Assembly (NCBI GenBank): GCA_963708325.1
Contig: OY970203.1
Location: 1,116,001 to 1,180,000 of the forward strand
Direction: 5' to 3'
Length of the DNA: 64,000 nucleotides
From: G963708325 sp963708325
GTDB taxonomy: Bacteria; Actinomycetota; Thermoleophilia; Solirubrobacterales; 70-9
In this document: positions 1-8,159 of the stretch, in pieces
How the letters are laid out: the number at the start of each line of letters is the position of its first letter
Numbering within the stretch: the stretch's first letter is position 1
The notes under the pieces: generated by a model
Told to the model about the DNA's origin: nothing
The model's input: the letters and a program-made list of their open reading frames with translations, nothing else
The model's database searches: none
Made by a program: the position numbers and the translations under genes

Positions 1-737
1 TGACCGCGGAAGACGGGAACGCGCACGCAGGTGGCGGAGATCCCCAGCTCGTCCCCGGCGCCGAGGATCTTGCGGGTCTCGGCGACCATCTTGCGCTCCT
101 CGGTCGTGTAGTCGTCGCCCTCGGTGAACACCTCGACCTGCGGCAGCACGTTGAAGGCGATGCGATGTGGATAGACGCCGCACTCGACCTCCTCGCCCTC
201 GAGGACGGCGCGGGACTGCGAGCGAAGCTCCTCGACGGCGCGCTGGCCGGTGCCGGAGACCGACTGGTAGGTGGAGACGACGATCCGCTCGATCCCGACC
301 GCGTCGTGGATCGGCTTCAGCGCCACCACCATCTGCATCGTCGAGCAGTTCGGGTTGGCGACGATGCCGCGATGGGAGTCAGCGGCGTCGGGGTTGACCT
401 CGGGGATAACGAGAGGGACGTCGTCGTGCATGCGCCAGAAGCTCGTGTTGTCGACGACCACCGCGCCGGCGTCGACCAGGCGCGGCGCCCACTCCGAGCT
501 GACCGCCCCGCCCGCCGAGGAGATCACCAGGTCGAGCCCGGCGATCGACTCGTCCGAGAGCGTGCGGCACTCGATCGCTCGCCCGCCGTAGTCCAGCCGC
601 CTGCCGGCGGAGCGCTCCGATGCGAACGGCACGACCTCGGCCGTCGGGAACGCGCGCTCGGCGAGCACCTCGAGGATCGTCGAGCCCACCGCGCCGGTGG
701 CGCCGACGACGCCAACCCTGTAGCCGGCGGCCTCCAT
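1..737 (-). CDS. asd: Aspartate-semialdehyde dehydrogenase (3' end beyond left edge)
   Basis: Reduces aspartyl phosphate to aspartate semialdehyde with NADPH, the second step of the Lys/Thr/Met pathway. Reading the minus strand gives 245 codons before the edge. A nucleotide-binding GATGAVG motif sits at residues 12-18 and the active-site cysteine at about residue 131 in the motif NPNCSTMQMV. The ATG at 737 is preceded in frame by a GTG at 740; neither has a strong SD. It lies 55 bases downstream of lysC on the same strand, so the two are probably co-transcribed. The C-terminal part of the dimerisation domain is outside the window. Family assignment is very secure. Confidence 0.95.
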   Translation of the reverse strand, partial: MEAAGYRVGVVGATGAVGSTILEVLAERAFPTAEVVPFASERSAGRRLDYGGRAIECRTLSDESIAGLDLVISSAGGAVSSEWAPRLVDAGAVVVDNTSFWRMHDDVPLVIPEVNPDAADSHRGIVANPNCSTMQMVVALKPIHDAVGIERIVVSTYQSVSGTGQRAVEELRSQSRAVLEGEEVECGVYPHRIAFNVLPQVEVFTEGDDYTTEERKMVAETRKILGAGDELGISATCVRVPVFRG

Positions 738-792
738 CACCTGGGCGCCGAACGCGCAGCGTGAGACGTAAGGCTGGTGGGGGTCATGGTTC

Positions 793-2082
793 TCAGGAGA
801 CCACGCGCGGCCGGTGCTCGGTGCCGGTGGGGTCCTCGCGCCGCACGTCGTCCTCGCCGAGGTCGAATGCCTCGTGGAGCGCCTTCACCGCCGCCGGGAC
901 GGCGTCGGCGGCGATCACGCAGGAGATCTTGATCGGCGACGTGGAGATCATCTCGATGTTGATCCCGCTCTCCCCGAGGGTCTGAAAGACCTTCGCCGCC
1001 ACGCCCGGGTGGCTGCGCATGCCGGCGCCGACGATCGAGACCTTGCCGATCCGCTCATCGGCCTGCAGCCCGGAGCTGACGCCGAGCTTCTTCAGAGCGT
1101 CCACGGCGGACTCCAGGTCGCCGCGCTCCATCGTGAACGACAGCTCGGCGGTGTTGGCCTCCGACACCGGCTCGTTCTGCACGATCATGTCGATGTTGAC
1201 GTTCGCCTCCGCCAGGGCGCCCGCCACCTGGCCGGCGATGCCGGGCTCGTCGCGGACGCCGATCAGGGTGACGCGTGCCTCGGCGTCGGAGTGGGTCACT
1301 GCGGTTACGAGCGGTCTTTCCATCGTCTCTTCCTCGCCGACGACGAGGGTACCGGGGCCGTCCTCGAACGAACTTCGGCAGTGGATCCGCACGGCGTGGT
1401 TGCGCGCGTACTCGACGGCGCGCAGCTGCAGCACCTTGGCGCCCGAGGCCGCCATCTCGAGCATCTCCTCGTAGGAGACCACGGGCAGCTTGCGCGCTCC
1501 GGGCGCGATTCGCGGATCGGCGCTGAACACGCCGCTGACGTCGGTGTAGATCTCGCAGACCTCGGCGTCGAGCGCCGCCGCCAGCGCCACGGCGGTCGTG
1601 TCCGAGCCGCCGCGGCCGAGCGTGGTGACGTCACGGCTCTCGGTGGAGATCCCCTGGAAGCCGGCGACGAGCACGATCCGGTCCTCGCCCAGGGCCTCGC
1701 GGATCCGGTCGGCGCGGACGTCGATGATCAGGGCCTTGGTGTGCGACGAGTCGGTGACGATCCCGGCCTGCGAGCCGGTGAGCGAGATCGCCCGATGGCC
1801 CATGTCGGTGATCGCCATCGCGCAGAGCGCGCACGACACCCGCTCCCCGACCGAGAGCAGCATGTCCATCTCGCGTGGGTCGGGGCGCTCGGACACCTCT
1901 CGCGCCATCTCCACCAGCTCGTCGGTGTGGGAGCCGCGTGCCGAGAGCACGGCGATCACGCGCTTGCCCTGCTCGCGGGCGGCAACGATCCGGCCGGCGG
2001 CGCGCTTCACGCCGTCGGCCCCGGCGACGGAGGTGCCGCCGAACTTCATCACGACGATGCCTTGGGGCGAGCGCTCGTTCAT
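793..2082 (-). CDS. lysC: Aspartate kinase
   Basis: Phosphorylates aspartate, the committed step of the aspartate-family amino acids. The protein has 429 residues: an amino acid kinase domain beginning with the ATP-binding motif MKFGGTSVAG (residues 12-21), then two C-terminal ACT domains for feedback control, including the conserved STSPIKIS stretch. An internal Met in MERPLVTAV lies where Bacillus and Corynebacterium LysC make a separate beta subunit; a second product here is only possible, not shown. The start at 2082 gives the usual family N-terminus. No SD precedes it, and a TATTCT box (complement of 2094-2099) would start transcription only a few bases upstream, suggesting a nearly leaderless mRNA. 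asd follows. Confidence 0.96.
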   Translation of the reverse strand: MNERSPQGIVVMKFGGTSVAGADGVKRAAGRIVAAREQGKRVIAVLSARGSHTDELVEMAREVSERPDPREMDMLLSVGERVSCALCAMAITDMGHRAISLTGSQAGIVTDSSHTKALIIDVRADRIREALGEDRIVLVAGFQGISTESRDVTTLGRGGSDTTAVALAAALDAEVCEIYTDVSGVFSADPRIAPGARKLPVVSYEEMLEMAASGAKVLQLRAVEYARNHAVRIHCRSSFEDGPGTLVVGEEETMERPLVTAVTHSDAEARVTLIGVRDEPGIAGQVAGALAEANVNIDMIVQNEPVSEANTAELSFTMERGDLESAVDALKKLGVSSGLQADERIGKVSIVGAGMRSHPGVAAKVFQTLGESGINIEMISTSPIKISCVIAADAVPAAVKALHEAFDLGEDDVRREDPTGTEHRPRVVS

Positions 2083-2109
2083 CGGCCGGTCTGAGAATAC
2101 TTCTCGCCT

Positions 2110-3285
2110 ATGTGGAGGCTCGGACGGGTGCTGCGACGGCCCTATCGCGACCGCTGGCTCAGCGCCCTGGCGGCAATCGCCGCGACGATCCTGATCTGGT
2201 CCCAGCTCGGCCTCGGAGGCGGCGGCGGGGACCGCGGCCGCGATCGCCTCGCCGGGTCGGTGTCGTCCCCGGTGCTCGACGCCGTGCGGCGGATGCCGCT
2301 CGCCGACAAGGTGGACGGGGTGCTGCTGCTCGGCTTCCACGGCACGACCACGTCGGCGCCGATCGTCTCCGAGGTTCGCGATCACCAGCTCGGCGGGGTG
2401 CTGGTCTCCCGGCCGAACTGGCTCGACGAGGCGCAGGGCTCGACCCTGGTGGCGGCAATCCGCACCGCCGGGGCGCGCGGCGGCCGGGTCCAGCCCCTGA
2501 TCGCCTCCGCCCAGGAGGGCGGTCCCTACCGCAACCTGCGCAACCTGCCGCCGACCCGGCGCGAGCTGGACGTCGGCGATGCGGGCTCGGTGCCGGGCGC
2601 CGAGAGCTGGGCGACGGAGACCGGCAGGGCGATGCGGGAGTCCGGCTTCGACCTCAACCTCGGCCTGATCGCGGACGTCGCCACGCTCGACAGCCCGATC
2701 GCAGACCGCGCCTTCAGCGACGACCCCGAGCGGGCGGCGTCGATGACAGCCGCGGCGGTGCGGGGGTGCGCGGCGGCGCGGATCCTCTGCGCCACCGGCC
2801 ACTTCCCCGGCGAGGGGGCGGCGTCCCAGGACACGGCGGAGGGGCCGGCGACGGTCAGCCTCGATCGCGGCTCGCTGGAGGCTCGAGACCTCACCGCCTT
2901 CCGGGCGGCGATCTCGGCGGGCGTCCCCGCCGTTGTCGTCTCGCACGCCTTCTTCATCGCCTATGACCCGGTCACGCCCGGCTCGCTCTCGCCGGCGATC
3001 GAGACGGACCTGCTTCGAGGCCAGCTCGGCTTCAAGGGAGTGGCGATCACGGCCGACCTCGAGGACGGGGCTATCCGCGGCGGCCGTACGGTTGCCCGCG
3101 CCGCTGTCGACGCCGTGGTCGCCGGTGCCGACATGGTCCAGGTCTCGGCGGACCCGTCCGCACAGGAGGCCGCGCGGCGGGCCCTGTTCGCGGCGGCGCG
3201 CGACGGCGAGATCCCGCCCGAGCGCCTCGACGAGGCCGTCGGCCGCGTCCTGGAGATGAAGCGCTCGGTGGGCCTGCTCAGATAG
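2110..3285 (+). CDS. Glycoside hydrolase family 3-fold membrane protein, catalytic residues missing
   Basis: 391 residues. An N-terminal membrane anchor (about 17-33) is followed by a GH3 N-terminal TIM-barrel domain like NagZ beta-N-acetylhexosaminidase, recognisable from LLLGFHGTTTSAP, GHFPGEG and QLGFKGVAITADLEDGAI. NagZ enzymes have KHFPGHG, a D-x-H acid/base dyad and an Asp nucleophile in (T/S)D-x-L. Here the Lys is Gly, the second His is Glu, the dyad His is Ala (QDTA) and the nucleophile position aligns with Ala. It may bind peptidoglycan or sugars without NagZ-type hydrolysis. It is divergent from lysC with only 27 bases between start codons, so promoters must overlap coding sequence. 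Fold is confident; function is not. Confidence 0.8.
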   Translation: MWRLGRVLRRPYRDRWLSALAAIAATILIWSQLGLGGGGGDRGRDRLAGSVSSPVLDAVRRMPLADKVDGVLLLGFHGTTTSAPIVSEVRDHQLGGVLVSRPNWLDEAQGSTLVAAIRTAGARGGRVQPLIASAQEGGPYRNLRNLPPTRRELDVGDAGSVPGAESWATETGRAMRESGFDLNLGLIADVATLDSPIADRAFSDDPERAASMTAAAVRGCAAARILCATGHFPGEGAASQDTAEGPATVSLDRGSLEARDLTAFRAAISAGVPAVVVSHAFFIAYDPVTPGSLSPAIETDLLRGQLGFKGVAITADLEDGAIRGGRTVARAAVDAVVAGADMVQVSADPSAQEAARRALFAAARDGEIPPERLDEAVGRVLEMKRSVGLLR

Positions 3286-3310
3286 GCGCGCCCGGAGGCC
3301 CTGGCCCCGG

Positions 3311-3324
3311 GTGACCAAGGTCAC
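3311..3324. promoter_or_regulatory. Inverted repeat upstream of the padR promoter
   Basis: GTGACC and GGTCAC form a perfect 6-bp inverted repeat around AA. It lies 34 bases before the padR start and just upstream of a second inverted repeat. It could be an operator half of the same control region; nothing else supports this. Confidence 0.3.
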
Positions 3325-3331
3325 ACACTCA

Positions 3332-3348
3332 TATATCGCCCCGATATA
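3332..3348. promoter_or_regulatory. Probable PadR operator
   Basis: TATATCG and CGATATA form a perfect 7-bp inverted repeat with a 3-base spacer, ending 10 bases before the ATG of a PadR-family gene. It is strikingly AT-rich for this genome and would overlap the core promoter. PadR repressors commonly bind such dyads in their own promoters, so autorepression of the padR-MMPL operon is the natural reading. Confidence 0.6.
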
Positions 3349-3358
3349 CGGTGGAGCG

Positions 3359-3904
3359 ATGGAGCTGAGCCCGACCGGGTACGTCATCCTGGGGATGCTG
3401 CGCACGGGCCCCAAGTCCGGTTACGAGATCAAGGCCCTGGTCGACAACTCCACCCGGTTCTTCTGGGCCGCCAGCTACGGGCAGATCTACCCGGAGCTGA
3501 AGCGCCTCGCGAACGCCGGCCTCGTCGAGGCGACCGATGCCCCGCGTGGCGGCCGCAGGCGCAAGCTGCATCGGATCACGGGCGCCGGTCGCCGGGAGCT
3601 GCGGGCCTGGCTGAGGCGTCCGCCGCAGACCTTCGAGCTCCGCGACGAGGGCCTGTTGAAGCTGTTCTTCGCCGACGCCCTGCCCCCCGACGAGGCAATC
3701 GAGACGCTGCGGGCGATGCGCGAGCACCGCCTCGAGGTGCTCGAGCGCCTGCGTGAGATCGAGCCGAAGGCGGTGGCGGTGGGCGGCTTCCCGCTCGTGG
3801 TCCTGCGCGGAGGCATCGAGTTCAACCGCTGGTTCGCCGCCTGGTGCGAGCGCGTCGAGGACGAGATCCGCGCACAAGCCGTGGCCGCGGAGGCGAGCGC
3901 CTGA
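3359..3904 (+). CDS. PadR family transcriptional regulator
   Basis: 181 residues. The N-terminal winged helix (about 1-80) carries the PadR signature GYEIKAL, then SYGQIYPELKRLANAGLV and a basic wing. The C-terminal helical dimerisation domain (about 95-170) resembles the Vir_act_alpha_C type. The ATG at 3359 fits the family N-terminus; an earlier in-frame GTG at 3311 would run through the operator and was rejected. The stop codon overlaps the ATG of the MMPL transporter gene by one base, so this regulator probably controls its own operon in response to an exported compound. Confidence 0.9.
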   Translation: MELSPTGYVILGMLRTGPKSGYEIKALVDNSTRFFWAASYGQIYPELKRLANAGLVEATDAPRGGRRRKLHRITGAGRRELRAWLRRPPQTFELRDEGLLKLFFADALPPDEAIETLRAMREHRLEVLERLREIEPKAVAVGGFPLVVLRGGIEFNRWFAAWCERVEDEIRAQAVAAEASA

Positions 3905-6060
3905 TGCTGGACGCCCTGGCCCGGGCGGCCGACAGGCGCGCCAGGCGGACGGTGCTTGCCGCCGTCGTCTTCTTCCTCGTGGCCGGAGCCCTGGGGGGTT
4001 CGGTGGCCAGCAGGCTCGACCCCTATCAGGCCGACGACCCGGCGACGGAGAGCGTCCGCGCGACCAACCTGCTCCAGGACGCCGGCTACAGGACCGCCGC
4101 CGTCGTCGTGCTGTTCCGCGACAGCCCGGTCTCCGCGCCGTCCACCCGCCGCGAGGTCCGCGGCGTCGAGCGCCAGCTGCGCGCGCGCCACGACGTCACC
4201 TCGGTCACCGGCTACTACGACACGGGCTCGCGCGACTTCGTCTCGCGACGGGGCGACGCCACCTATCTCGCCGTGGCGCTGAAGCCGACCCACGACAAGG
4301 ACTGGCAGCAGGCGGCGAACGAGATCGACGACCAGCTCGCAGGCCGCAGCCACGTCCTCGTCGGCGGCCCGGCCCTGGCCCAGCAGGAGGTCAACGACCA
4401 GGTCGAGCGCGATCTGCGGATGGCGGAGATGCTCGCCTTCCCGCTGCTCTTCCTGCTCTCGCTGCTGTTCTTCCGCAGTCTGGTGGCGGCGCTGCTGCCG
4501 CTTTTGACGGGCGGCCTTGCGATCGTCGGCACCTTCCTGATCCTGCGCGTCGCCAGCGAGCTGACCTCGATCTCGATCTTCGCGCTCAATCTGACCACGG
4601 GGCTGGGGCTGGGCCTGGCGATCGACTACAGCCTGTTCGTGGTGTCGCGCTATCGCGAGGAGATCGCCAGGGACGGCCCCGGGCTGGCGGCGATGCGGCG
4701 CACGCTGGCGACGGCGGGCCGCACCGTCGTCTTCTCGTCGCTCACCGTGGCGGTGGCGATGGCGTCGCTGCTGATCTTCCCGCAGCGCTTCCTCTACTCG
4801 ATGGGGCTGGGAGGAGCGCTGGTGGCGCTGCTTGCGGCGACCGTCGCGCTCACAGTCCTGCCCGCGGTGCTGACGCTGCTCGGGACCCGCGTGAACTCGC
4901 TCGCGCCGCCCTTCCTCCAGCGCCGCGCCGAGCGCGACGCCCGCCCCGCCCAGGCGGGCTTCTGGTACCGGCTGTCGCGGTTCGTGATGCGGCGACCGAT
5001 CCCGATCGCGACGCTCAGCGCCACCTTCCTGATCGTCCTCGGGATCCCGTTCTTCCAGATCAAGTTCACCTACGTCGACGCGCAGATCCTTCCGAGCGAT
5101 GCCAGCGCCCGGCGGGTCGACGACGCGATGCGAGCGGAGTTCCCGCCCTACCGCGACACGCCGATCGAGGTCGCGATCGACGGCGGCGGTGGCGCCGCCG
5201 CGCGCCAGGTGCAGGCGCGGCTCGGTCGCGTCCCGGGCGTCGTCGAGGTGCATCCGCCGAGCAGGCTGACGCGCCGCGTCAGCGTGGTCGAGGCGATCTC
5301 GGCGAACCCGTACATCTCGGAGGCCAGCCAGTCCACGGTCAGAAGGATCCGCGAGCTGCCGGCTCCGCACGGGTCCTCGACGCTCGTCACCGGAGGGACG
5401 GCGGACTTTCTCGACTTCCAGGACAGCCTCGCCCGCCACCTCCCGGTCGCGGTGGCGATCATCGTCGGCGCCACCCTGGTGATCCTGTTCCTGATGACCG
5501 GCTCGGTCGTGCTGCCGGTCAAGTCGCTGCTGATGAACGTGCTCAACCTCAGCGCCGTCTTCGGCCTGCTGGTCCTGCTGTTCCAGGACGGGCGCCTGGA
5601 GAGCCTGCTGGACTACCGCAGCCAGGGGGCGCTGGAGCAGACGATGCCGATCCTCCTCTTCGCCGTCGCCTTTGGGCTGTCCACGGACTACGCCGTCTTT
5701 CTGCTCTCGCGGATAAAGGAGGCCCGCGACGGGGGAGCGTCCGACAGCGAGTGCGTCGCCATCGGCCTGGAGCGGACGGGGAGAATCGTGACCGCCGCGG
5801 CGCTGCTGTTCTCGATCGCGATCGGCGCCTTCGCCACCTCGCAGATCATCTTCATCAAGGAGAACGGTGTCGGCACGGCGCTGGCGGTGCTGATCGATGC
5901 CTCGATCATCCGTGCGCTGCTGGTGCCGTCGCTGATGGAGCTCCTGGGAAGGTGGAACTGGTGGGCGCCGCGGCCGCTGCGGCGGCTGCACGACCGCATC
6001 GGGTTGGGCGAGGGCGAGGCGGCGGCGAACAGCGCTACCGCCGCCCCCGAGGGCATCTAG
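3904..6060 (+). CDS. MMPL/RND family transporter
   Basis: 718 residues, the usual size for an actinobacterial MMPL exporter, with two repeats of an RND-type unit. Each unit has one membrane helix, a periplasmic loop (about 40-170 and 400-510) and a block of five or so helices. The first block contains GLGLGLAIDYSLFVVSRYREE and the second FAVAFGLSTDYAVFLLSRIKE, both carrying the D-Y pair expected for proton coupling in this family. It likely exports lipids or hydrophobic drugs; the substrate cannot be read from sequence. The start overlaps the padR stop (TGATG), which indicates translational coupling. Confidence 0.92.
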   Translation: MLDALARAADRRARRTVLAAVVFFLVAGALGGSVASRLDPYQADDPATESVRATNLLQDAGYRTAAVVVLFRDSPVSAPSTRREVRGVERQLRARHDVTSVTGYYDTGSRDFVSRRGDATYLAVALKPTHDKDWQQAANEIDDQLAGRSHVLVGGPALAQQEVNDQVERDLRMAEMLAFPLLFLLSLLFFRSLVAALLPLLTGGLAIVGTFLILRVASELTSISIFALNLTTGLGLGLAIDYSLFVVSRYREEIARDGPGLAAMRRTLATAGRTVVFSSLTVAVAMASLLIFPQRFLYSMGLGGALVALLAATVALTVLPAVLTLLGTRVNSLAPPFLQRRAERDARPAQAGFWYRLSRFVMRRPIPIATLSATFLIVLGIPFFQIKFTYVDAQILPSDASARRVDDAMRAEFPPYRDTPIEVAIDGGGGAAARQVQARLGRVPGVVEVHPPSRLTRRVSVVEAISANPYISEASQSTVRRIRELPAPHGSSTLVTGGTADFLDFQDSLARHLPVAVAIIVGATLVILFLMTGSVVLPVKSLLMNVLNLSAVFGLLVLLFQDGRLESLLDYRSQGALEQTMPILLFAVAFGLSTDYAVFLLSRIKEARDGGASDSECVAIGLERTGRIVTAAALLFSIAIGAFATSQIIFIKENGVGTALAVLIDASIIRALLVPSLMELLGRWNWWAPRPLRRLHDRIGLGEGEAAANSATAAPEGI

Positions 6061-6079
6061 GTCGGCAGGTCCGAGGCGC

Positions 6080-6961
6080 CTAGAAGCCGGGCGATGCCGC
6101 TTCCGCGCGCCCGGCAAGCTGGGCGTCGAGCGCCGCGCTTGCCTCGCCCGGACGCGAGCCGAGGGAGGGGATCCCGTTGGAGCCCACCATCAGCCGGGCG
6201 TTGCGATAGCCGAAGACGGGGGCCTGGAAACCGAGCCGGCGAATGCGCTGCAGCAGCCGCCCGGCAACGTCGAGGCTGGCGTCCGGCCCGCACAGCACCA
6301 GCGCCGCGGGCTCCAGCGCGCGCATGGCCCGCTGCAGCCGCTCCTCGGCAAGGTCGCTCGACAGCAGCAGCACGCGGAACCCGGACCGGCGCAGGACCAG
6401 CTCCAGCGCCTGGGTGTTGAGCGACTCGGCGTCCAGCTGCGGGCTCGAATCGAGCAGCAGCACGCCCTGTTCGCGCGTGGCCGCAGCGACGACTCGCCGG
6501 GAGGCGTGCAGCCAGCCGGTGGCCCAGCGACAGCCGAACTCGTACTCGGTGGAGCGGTCGGCGCGCTGCGCCGCGTGATCGATCGCGGGCAGCAGCAGCT
6601 CCTCGACCGTGCGCTCCACCGAGCGCACCGACATGCTCTCCTCCATCGCCCGGTCGGCGGCCGCCTCGTCGAACAGGTCGAAGGCCGCCACGACGCGGTC
6701 GACCGAGCCCGCACCCTCGCCGCGGCGGCGGGCGATCTCGACCGCCGAGGAGATGTTGCCGGTCTCGCGCAGCGCCTCGCGCAGGCCCTCCAGCTCGATC
6801 AGGTCGTACTGGCGGTGGTTGCCCGGCGTGCGCTGCGGGCGCGGGTAGCCGAAGCGGCGCTCCCAGCTTCGCAGCGTGTTCGCGCTTACGCCCAGGAGCT
6901 CGGCTGCTGCGTTCGTGCGGATACCGCCCACCCCCTTGCGTGTCGCGCTCTGCCGTACCAC
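6080..6961 (-). CDS. MerR family regulator with a B12-binding-like C-terminal fold
   Basis: 293 residues starting at GTG. The N-terminal MerR helix-turn-helix (about 12-80) contains LLGVSANTLRSWERRFGYP and the wing with GNHRQYD. The remainder resembles the CarH/LitR architecture: a four-helix segment (about 95-185) and a Rossmann-like domain (about 190-270). The cobalamin-binding motif DxHxxG of light-sensing CarH is absent (SDLAEERL occupies that area), and no E-x3-H motif is seen, so B12 sensing is unlikely. Ligand unknown. It is on the same strand as the downstream-facing diguanylate cyclase gene, 127 bases away, but probably has its own promoter. Confidence 0.82.
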   Translation of the reverse strand: MVRQSATRKGVGGIRTNAAAELLGVSANTLRSWERRFGYPRPQRTPGNHRQYDLIELEGLREALRETGNISSAVEIARRRGEGAGSVDRVVAAFDLFDEAAADRAMEESMSVRSVERTVEELLLPAIDHAAQRADRSTEYEFGCRWATGWLHASRRVVAAATREQGVLLLDSSPQLDAESLNTQALELVLRRSGFRVLLLSSDLAEERLQRAMRALEPAALVLCGPDASLDVAGRLLQRIRRLGFQAPVFGYRNARLMVGSNGIPSLGSRPGEASAALDAQLAGRAEAASPGF

Positions 6962-7088
6962 GGCGCCTGAGTCTCTCTCATATTGCGTGCTATTTCGAGG
7001 TTTACGTCAGTTACCCGGAAGCTGGCACCAAAATTGCACCGGGATTTCACGGGATCCGGCGGCGGCGAGCGGACTCAGGCGGGTTCGC

Positions 7089-8036
7089 TCAGGCGACCTC
7101 GACGGCGCGGCCCTCGGCGCGGGCCTGGTACATCGCCGTATCGGCCAGCTCGAGCAGACGGGCGGCGTCACGGCCGTGCTCGGGGCAGGAGACCACCCCG
7201 ACGGCGACCGACGGGCGCAGCTCGTCGGGAAACTCGATCTCCCCCACCGCCCGCGCCAGCCGCTCGGCGAGCAGGCGCGCTTGGGGGGCGGTCTGGTTCG
7301 GGGCGACGACGCAGAACTCGTCCTCGCCGAGGCGGAAGATCTCGTCGGTGGTGCGAAGGTCGTCGCGCACCGCTCCCGCCACCGCCTGCAGGACGCGGTC
7401 GCCGGCCTCACGACCGCCGGCGTCGTTGACCCGCTTCAGGCCCTCGACGTCGAGCAGCAGCAGCGTGAATGCGTGGCCGTAGCGCTTCTCGGCCTCGATC
7501 AGGCCCTCGATGCGGCGGCGCAGGTGGTTCACCCCCTGCAGGCCCGTGAGCGTGTCGCGGTCGAGCTCGGGCTCGCGGCCGCGCACGATTGCCCCCGCGG
7601 CCGCGGCCTGCAGCTCGCCGAACGCCTCCGCGAGGCGCTCGGCCGACAGGGCCACGACGGCGGACTCGCCGGGCGGCACGCGCTCGCCGAGCGCGGCGAT
7701 AAGGACAGCCTGCAGGGCGGCGATGCTGGCCGCCAGCCTCGCCGCCGAGTCGGGGCCCTGGTGCAGGAGCCCGAGCTGCTTGGCGCGCTCGATGTCGTCG
7801 GGGGGGATCTCGGGCGCGGACCCCGGCGCGGCCTCCGCCACGGCGCGCAGCACACCGGCGATCATCTCCGGCAGCTCGCGCGACACCCAGGCAAGCGGCA
7901 TGCCCTCGACCTCGCGCAGCGTGGCACGGTCCATGATCCGCATCAGCCACTGCTTCGCGAGCTGATCGCGATCAGCCTCCAAACGCGCGAGATGCGCGCG
8001 CATTGCGCCCGGAAAGGGCGTCCCCTGTTCAGTCAA
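7089..8036 (-). CDS. Diguanylate cyclase (GGDEF domain) with N-terminal helical sensor
   Basis: 315 residues if the TTG at 8036 is used; an ATG at 8003 removes 11 residues and is equally plausible, since neither has an SD. Residues 1-150 form a helical domain that resembles RsbR-type sensor regions. Residues about 158-310 form a GGDEF domain with DTLTGLQGVN, LLLLDVEGLKRVND and the active-site loop RLGEDEF, where the second Gly of GGDEF is Glu. The metal and catalytic acidic residues remain, so c-di-GMP synthesis is possible but reduced or altered activity should be considered. No membrane segment or signal peptide: cytoplasmic. Confidence 0.85.
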   Translation of the reverse strand: MTEQGTPFPGAMRAHLARLEADRDQLAKQWLMRIMDRATLREVEGMPLAWVSRELPEMIAGVLRAVAEAAPGSAPEIPPDDIERAKQLGLLHQGPDSAARLAASIAALQAVLIAALGERVPPGESAVVALSAERLAEAFGELQAAAAGAIVRGREPELDRDTLTGLQGVNHLRRRIEGLIEAEKRYGHAFTLLLLDVEGLKRVNDAGGREAGDRVLQAVAGAVRDDLRTTDEIFRLGEDEFCVVAPNQTAPQARLLAERLARAVGEIEFPDELRPSVAVGVVSCPEHGRDAARLLELADTAMYQARAEGRAVEVA

Positions 8037-8159
8037 GACGCGGTTCTGCTCGTCGTGATGCGGATAGCTGTGGGCGATACCTCAGCGTCGCAATAGCCCC
8101 GGACGGTACGTAATCACAATAGGCGCCGCGCCACCTGCCGTCCACACGGCTTCGATCGA

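Noticed and set aside
2083..3414. Extension of the lysC frame upstream to 3414
   Set aside because: The extra 444 residues are antisense to the GH3-fold gene and unlike any aspartate kinase; the family start fits 2082.
3487..6117. An 876-codon minus-strand frame opposite the MMPL gene
   Set aside because: Shadow of a GC-rich coding region; the sequence is dominated by Arg, Asp, Gln and His with no domain, and the plus strand has a full RND transporter.
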